A stretch of 9,120 nucleotides of DNA from Desulfovibrio sp. Lineage in GTDB: Bacteria > Desulfobacterota > Desulfovibrionia > Desulfovibrionales > Desulfovibrionaceae. The first letter of the stretch is position 1. Each line of letters begins with the position of its first letter. The position numbers and the translations under genes were made by a program. The DNA is taken from assembly GCA_003525525.1 (NCBI GenBank), contig DQED01000123.1, positions 1 to 9,120 of the forward strand, read 5' to 3'. Shown here in pieces: positions 5,980-9,120 of this stretch. Under the pieces are notes generated by a model, which did not search any database, was not told the origin of the DNA, and was given only the letters and a program-made list of their open reading frames with translations.

Positions 5980-7563
5980 CTACTCCTTCGCGATGCGCTC
6001 GCGCAGGACCGAGGCGATGAGGTGCACGAGGATCATGTGCACGTCCTCGATGAACTGGTAGTTGTCGCTTGGCACGATGAAGCAGTCCTCCACCGCGTCC
6101 TTGAGCTTGCCGCCGGAAAAGCCGGCCATGCCGATGGTGCGCGCGCCGCGCTCCCGGGCGAGGTCCAGGGCCTTGAGCACGTTGGGCGACATGCCGCCGC
6201 CGGAGATGCCGATGACCACGTCGTCCGGGTTCAGCAGGTTGAGCAGCTGGCCGTAGAAGATGTTCTCGAAGCCCGCGTCGTTGCCCCAGGCGGTCATGAG
6301 CGGAATGTTGTCCGTCAGCGGCACCACGCGAAAGCCCTTCTTCCCGGGAATCAGCGTGGTCTTGGACAGGTCGGAGCAGAAGTGGCTGGCGGTAGAGGCG
6401 CTGCCGCCGTTGCCCATGATGAAGATCTGCCGGTCGTGCTTGCGCGCCTCCCAGATGGTGTCCGCGATGCGGCCGATCTGTTCCTTGTCCAGGCGGCTGA
6501 CCACGGCGCGCATGCCGAGCAGGTAGCCTTCGGGGGTGATGGTGGCGTTGAAGCTGCCGGTGTGATCCAGCGTGAGCTGCGCGCCGCCGGTCTCGAAGCA
6601 GAACGGCAGCCGTTCCAGGCCCATTTCCGTCATCTCCTCGATGACGGCCTGCTGCGCCTCGGGCGGGCAATAGACCAGCAGGAAGCCGCCGCCGCCGGCG
6701 CCGGCGATCTTGCCGCCGAGCGCCCCCTTGGCCAGGGCCGCTTCGTAGTAGCGGTCGATGGCGGGATTGCTGATGTTTTTGGCCAGGTTCTTCTTGAAGT
6801 TCCAGGCTTCGTCGAGCAGCCGTCCGAAGCCGTCCAGGTCGCCGGCCACGAGCGCGTCGCGCATGCGGTAGGCTTGCGCCTTGAGCGCGTCCAGGGCGGC
6901 GATGACGCCGGTATCGTTCGCCTCGGTGGATTTTTTTTGTCCGGCCAGGATGTTGGCGGAATCACGCTGGGCTCCGGTGTGGAACAGGAGCAGCCGGCGC
7001 TCCAGGTTGGACAGCACGTCGTGCGGCAGGGAAACCGGCGTTACCGTGACGCCGTCCTTGGAAAACGTCATGAAGTTGAGCCCGCCGTGGGCGGCCGCGT
7101 ACTGGTCCTGCATGCCGATGGGGCGCCGCAGTGCGCCGATCTCGATTTCCGAGGCGATCCTGCCCAGTTCCGCCTTGTCATGGGACTGGCCCTTGAAGGT
7201 GGCCACCGCCTGGACGATGCTCACCGTGACCGCGCCGGAAAGCCCGAGCCCGGACCCCGTGGGCACGTCGCCCTTGAGCGCCATGTACAGGCCGCCGTCC
7301 ACGCCGTAACGCTTGAGCACCGCCTTGGGGATTTTCAGCGCATCGCTCAAGTTGGCCTTCTCCATGTCCGGAATGCGCTGGTGGAGCTGGTAGTCCGAGG
7401 AGACGAGCTCCACCGTGCCGTCCTTGGTGGGCTCGACGATGGTGTAGAAGTACTTGTCGATGGTGACGGAAAGCACCGCGCCGCCGTGGCGTTCGTAATA
7501 GGCGGGCAGGTCCGTGCCGCCGCCGCCGAAACTCAAGCGCACCGGAGCCTTGGATATGATCAT
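5980..7563 (-). CDS. Fused D-glycero-D-manno-heptose 7-phosphate kinase (HddA-like) and sedoheptulose 7-phosphate isomerase (GmhA-like SIS domain)
   Basis: This 527-residue protein joins two enzymes normally separate. Residues 1 to about 333 are a GHMP kinase of HddA type: N-terminal S-F-G-G-G-G-T-D-L-P at 11-20, the ATP loop P-T-G-S-G-L-G-L-S-G-A at 101-111, R-P-I-G-M-Q-D-Q-Y at 147-155, and K-I-A-G-A-G-G-G-G-F at 285-294. It should phosphorylate O-1 of a heptose 7-phosphate. Residues about 345-527 are a SIS domain with G-N-G-G-S-A at 384-389, His394, I-S-G-G-G-M-S at 453-459 and H-M-I-L-V-H at 509-514, as in phosphoheptose isomerases that convert sedoheptulose 7-phosphate. The frame is continuous, without an internal start or stop suggesting two genes. 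ATG 7563 overlaps the acetyltransferase stop (ATGA) and has GAGG 5 nt upstream. The pathway would continue with a GmhB phosphatase (absent here) and a nucleotidyltransferase (8332-9039). Several SIS ligand positions differ from E. coli GmhA, so the isomerase activity or substrate is less certain than the fold. Confidence 0.9.
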   Translation of the reverse strand: MIISKAPVRLSFGGGGTDLPAYYERHGGAVLSVTIDKYFYTIVEPTKDGTVELVSSDYQLHQRIPDMEKANLSDALKIPKAVLKRYGVDGGLYMALKGDVPTGSGLGLSGAVTVSIVQAVATFKGQSHDKAELGRIASEIEIGALRRPIGMQDQYAAAHGGLNFMTFSKDGVTVTPVSLPHDVLSNLERRLLLFHTGAQRDSANILAGQKKSTEANDTGVIAALDALKAQAYRMRDALVAGDLDGFGRLLDEAWNFKKNLAKNISNPAIDRYYEAALAKGALGGKIAGAGGGGFLLVYCPPEAQQAVIEEMTEMGLERLPFCFETGGAQLTLDHTGSFNATITPEGYLLGMRAVVSRLDKEQIGRIADTIWEARKHDRQIFIMGNGGSASTASHFCSDLSKTTLIPGKKGFRVVPLTDNIPLMTAWGNDAGFENIFYGQLLNLLNPDDVVIGISGGGMSPNVLKALDLARERGARTIGMAGFSGGKLKDAVEDCFIVPSDNYQFIEDVHMILVHLIASVLRERIAKE

Positions 7564-8276
7564 GCGTGCCTCGCAGTGGAGGCCTCCCCGGGGGAGGCGT
7601 AGTGGAAACGGGAAAAATGCGCCTCGGCGGACAGGCCGCATGCGGCGTAGAGCCGGCAGGCCGGCTCGTTTTCCGCCTCGGTGGTGACGCAAAGCCGCGT
7701 GCACCCCGCCCGGGCCGCGGCCACGAGCGCCCGGCGCATAAGCGACAGGCCGATGCCCCGCCTGTGCACGAGCACCGAGACGATGTCCACCACGGCGTCC
7801 GCGCCGTCGTACTTGAAACTCACGAAACTTTCGCCGTCGTAGACCTTGCGCAGGGCCGGCGAGGCCAGGGAATTGCCGATCCAGGCCGCCTGGAACCGGT
7901 CGCGGCACGCTTTGGGCGCGAACGCGTCCAGGTTGAAGCGGTCGTAGCGCAGATTGTCCACGTGTGTTGCCACGGCCTGCGGGGAGAGGCGGTTTTCCGC
8001 GGTGTCGCGCGGGTCCGGCCCCGCGGCCAGCGCCGGATCGACCAGTCCGGCGAAGCGCACCTGCACCGTGACCTTGCGGAACCCCTGGCGCTGGAAAAAA
8101 AGGTCCGCCTCGCGGTCCGAGGCGGCGATGCGGGCGTCGGCCATGACCCCGGGCATGGCGCGCAGCCACGCCAGCTCGCGCGCGAGCTTGGGGTAGTCGT
8201 AGCGCGTCACGCGGAAAAAATCGCAGCCGAAGGCCGCGGAATCGAACGCCTGACGCGCAAGGCACGTGAATTCCAT
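7560..8276 (-). CDS. GNAT-family N-acetyltransferase, WecD-like
   Basis: The 238-residue protein has a C-terminal GNAT core with the acetyl-CoA pyrophosphate loop H-R-R-G-I-G at 171-176, followed by a helix and an R-L-C-V-T-T strand with the usual N-x-x-A-x-x-L-Y helix at 203-210. The N-terminal half (F-G-C-D-F-F at 16-21, a D-A-R-I-A-A-S strand at 47-53) and the A-W-I-x-N segment at 131-135 resemble, from memory, E. coli WecD, which acetylates dTDP-4-amino-4,6-dideoxygalactose. An N-acetyltransferase for a nucleotide-linked amino sugar is therefore the best guess; a protein-acetylating role is less likely here. The ATG at 8276 follows an AGGAG at 8290-8294 with a long 13-nt spacer and lies 55 nt after the nucleotidyltransferase. 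Its TGA overlaps the kinase-isomerase ATG, so the two are probably coupled. No aminotransferase is in the window, so its amino-sugar substrate must come from elsewhere. Confidence 0.85.
   Translation of the reverse strand: MEFTCLARQAFDSAAFGCDFFRVTRYDYPKLARELAWLRAMPGVMADARIAASDREADLFFQRQGFRKVTVQVRFAGLVDPALAAGPDPRDTAENRLSPQAVATHVDNLRYDRFNLDAFAPKACRDRFQAAWIGNSLASPALRKVYDGESFVSFKYDGADAVVDIVSVLVHRRGIGLSLMRRALVAAARAGCTRLCVTTEAENEPACRLYAACGLSAEAHFSRFHYASPGEASTARHA
7568..7583 (-). promoter_or_regulatory. Hairpin covering the Shine-Dalgarno of the kinase-isomerase
   Basis: In the mRNA, GCCUC (7583-7579) can pair with GAGGC (7572-7568) around a CACUGC loop. The 3' arm contains the GAGG ribosome-binding site 5 nt from the ATG at 7563. 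An overlapping 8-base inverted repeat (7582-7589 with 7591-7598) sits just upstream and shares two bases with the 5' arm. Ribosomes finishing the acetyltransferase would melt these, which fits coupling through the ATGA overlap. Pairing is visible; regulation is inferred. Confidence 0.35.
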
Positions 8277-8331
8277 CGCCGCTCGTTCGCTCCTGTCCGG
8301 GGTGCCGTGGCCTGTAAAATTCGCTTCCGGG

Positions 8332-9039
8332 CTACGCGCGCGACGCCACGTAGGCTTGGGCCCGCTCGTACTTTTGTGGCGACCCAATATCCATAACATA
8401 GCCGTCCAGCACTTCGCTGTAAAGCGGCTCGCCCGCGGCGAGCATGGCCGGGAACACGTCGCGACCGAAGTCGCAAAACCCGGATTCCGGTATATAGTCC
8501 AGGACCTTCGGAGACATGGCGTAGATGCCGGCATTGGCCAGGTCGGTGAAGGCCACGGCCGGCTTTTCCACGAACCGGGTGATGCGCCCCTTCGCGTCGC
8601 GGTCCACGAGGCCGCACTCGGTGGGGTTGTCCACGTGGTAGAGTCCCACCGTGGCCGTCGCGCCGCTGGCTTCGTGGGCGGCGGCAAAGGCGGCGAGGTC
8701 CACGTCGAAGTACACGTCGCCGTAAAGGACCAGGAACGGCTCGCTGAAAAACTCCCGGAAATTGTTGATCGCGCCGGCCGTGCCGAGGAGTTCCGCCTCC
8801 AGGCCGTAGAGGAGCCGCACGCCGAAGGCCGCGCCGTTGCCGAAATGGTCGGTCACGACATGGGGCAGGTAGTGCAGGTTTACGGCGAGGTCGCCTATGC
8901 CGGCCGCGGCGCAGCGCCGCACCAGGTGCTCGAGCAGCGGCCGGCCGGCCAGGGGCACCATGGGCTTGGGCATGACGTCCGTCAGCGGCCGCAGCCGCGT
9001 GCCGAGCCCGGCGGAGAGAATGAGTGCCTTCGAGATCAT
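8332..9039 (-). CDS. Sugar-1-phosphate nucleotidyltransferase, probably heptose-1-phosphate guanylyltransferase (HddC-like)
   Basis: The 235-residue protein is a complete single-domain NTP_transferase enzyme joining a sugar 1-phosphate to an NTP to give NDP-sugar and pyrophosphate. It shows the signature A-G-L-G-T-R-L-R-P-L-T at 10-20 with K-P at 25-26, G-T-A-G-A-I at 86-91, the metal-binding L-Y-G-D region with Asp108, F-V-E-K-P at 156-160, N-A-G-I-Y at 169-173 and D-I-G-S-P at 217-221. Length and absence of a C-terminal beta-helix fit the MurU/HddC group of small guanylyl- or uridylyltransferases. Being just upstream of the heptose kinase-isomerase makes D-glycero-alpha-D-manno-heptose 1-phosphate the most likely substrate and GTP the likely donor, but mannose or N-acetylmuramic acid 1-phosphate cannot be excluded from sequence. 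The ATG at 9039 follows GGAGG at 9053-9057 with a long 13-nt spacer. This is the first gene of the visible run; the acetyltransferase follows after 55 nt. Confidence 0.92.
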   Translation of the reverse strand: MISKALILSAGLGTRLRPLTDVMPKPMVPLAGRPLLEHLVRRCAAAGIGDLAVNLHYLPHVVTDHFGNGAAFGVRLLYGLEAELLGTAGAINNFREFFSEPFLVLYGDVYFDVDLAAFAAAHEASGATATVGLYHVDNPTECGLVDRDAKGRITRFVEKPAVAFTDLANAGIYAMSPKVLDYIPESGFCDFGRDVFPAMLAAGEPLYSEVLDGYVMDIGSPQKYERAQAYVASRA

Positions 9040-9062
9040 GGGAATAAGAGTGCCTCCGGCGG

Positions 9063-9101
9063 CCGGGGGGCATGATGCCCCCCGGACCCCCTCGAAGGGG
9101 T
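9063..9101 (+). repeat. Double G/C hairpin element, right copy
   Basis: A perfect 9-bp stem CCGGGGGGC/GCCCCCCGG (9063-9071 with 9077-9085) around ATGAT is followed at once by a 5-bp ACCCC/GGGGT stem (9086-9090 with 9097-9101). It is about 24 nt upstream of the nucleotidyltransferase ATG and so would lie in its leader if transcription starts farther right, or end an upstream minus-strand gene outside the window. No T-run follows on either strand; an AT-rich patch (9101-9108) adjoins it. It matches the element at 5899-5936 in opposite orientation. Confidence 0.55.
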
Positions 9102-9120
9102 AAAATAAGGGGACGCGGAT

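Noticed and set aside
2988..6020. A plus-strand open frame of about 1010 codons antisense to two genes and the gap after them
   Set aside because: It mirrors the third-position G/C bias of the minus-strand genes. Its product is His/Gly/Arg/Asp/Glu-rich with no recognisable motif, it crosses a terminator hairpin, and the opposite strand has well-supported proteins.
6022..7602. A plus-strand open frame of about 526 codons antisense to the kinase-isomerase
   Set aside because: Mirror of a gene with many catalytic motifs; the translated product lacks any motif I know.
7564..8265. In-frame upstream extension of the kinase-isomerase to 761 residues
   Set aside because: The added 234 residues are read out of frame through the acetyltransferase gene, are Arg/Gly-rich, and the ATG at 7563 begins exactly at the conserved kinase N terminus with a Shine-Dalgarno.
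8277..8687. In-frame upstream extension of the acetyltransferase to 375 residues
   Set aside because: The extension runs through the end of the nucleotidyltransferase in another frame and has no acetyltransferase-like sequence; ATG 8276 is preceded by AGGAG.
9063..9101. Intrinsic terminator call for the right double hairpin
   Set aside because: The stem is strong, but neither strand has a T-run after it, so I list it as a repeat element only.
1..9120. Mobile element, CRISPR, phage or defence island
   Set aside because: I saw no transposase, integrase, tRNA, direct-repeat array or defence motif, and codon use is even across the genes.

Overview
The window looks like a chromosomal surface-polysaccharide gene cluster from a GC-rich Gram-negative bacterium. 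Base composition is high in G+C (roughly two thirds by eye), codon third positions are strongly G/C, and the intergenic spaces carry stacked G-run/C-run hairpins. From memory this style fits Desulfovibrio-type sulfate reducers (Desulfovibrio/Solidesulfovibrio), but no marker gene here fixes the taxon, so that is a weak inference. All eight credible genes lie on the minus strand and are transcribed right to left. I found no rRNA, tRNA, CRISPR array, transposase or integrase.

Right part (9039 to 5980), activated-sugar module: a sugar-1-phosphate nucleotidyltransferase of the HddC/MurU kind, a WecD-like GNAT acetyltransferase, and a 527-residue protein that joins a GHMP heptose-7-phosphate kinase (HddA-like) to a SIS-fold sedoheptulose-7-phosphate isomerase (GmhA-like). 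Together they resemble the GDP-D-glycero-alpha-D-manno-heptose route: isomerase, then 1-kinase, then 7-phosphatase, then nucleotidyltransferase. The GmhB-type phosphatase is not in the window. The fusion of the first two steps into one chain is the most notable thing here.

Left part (5768 to 1), assembly module: a polytopic membrane protein with a C-terminal soluble domain (GT-C-like), a GT4 glycosyltransferase 3 nt after it, a second GT4 glycosyltransferase behind a 156-bp gap, a radical SAM/SPASM protein 8 nt after that, and the first 164 residues of another polytopic membrane protein that starts at a GTG overlapping the radical SAM stop codon and runs off the left edge.

The two modules are separated by a 211-bp gap (5769-5979). 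It holds three hairpins, one of which is a clear intrinsic terminator, but oriented for plus-strand transcription. A related double-hairpin element lies in inverted orientation upstream of the nucleotidyltransferase, so similar elements bracket the heptose module. A plausible reading is that the right module makes an activated (possibly N-acetylated) heptose-type sugar, the GT4 enzymes transfer sugars to a lipid-linked glycan at the inner membrane, the GT-C-like proteins act with polyprenyl-phosphate sugars on the periplasmic side, and the radical SAM enzyme makes an unknown modification. Tight spacings and overlaps argue for co-expression within each module.
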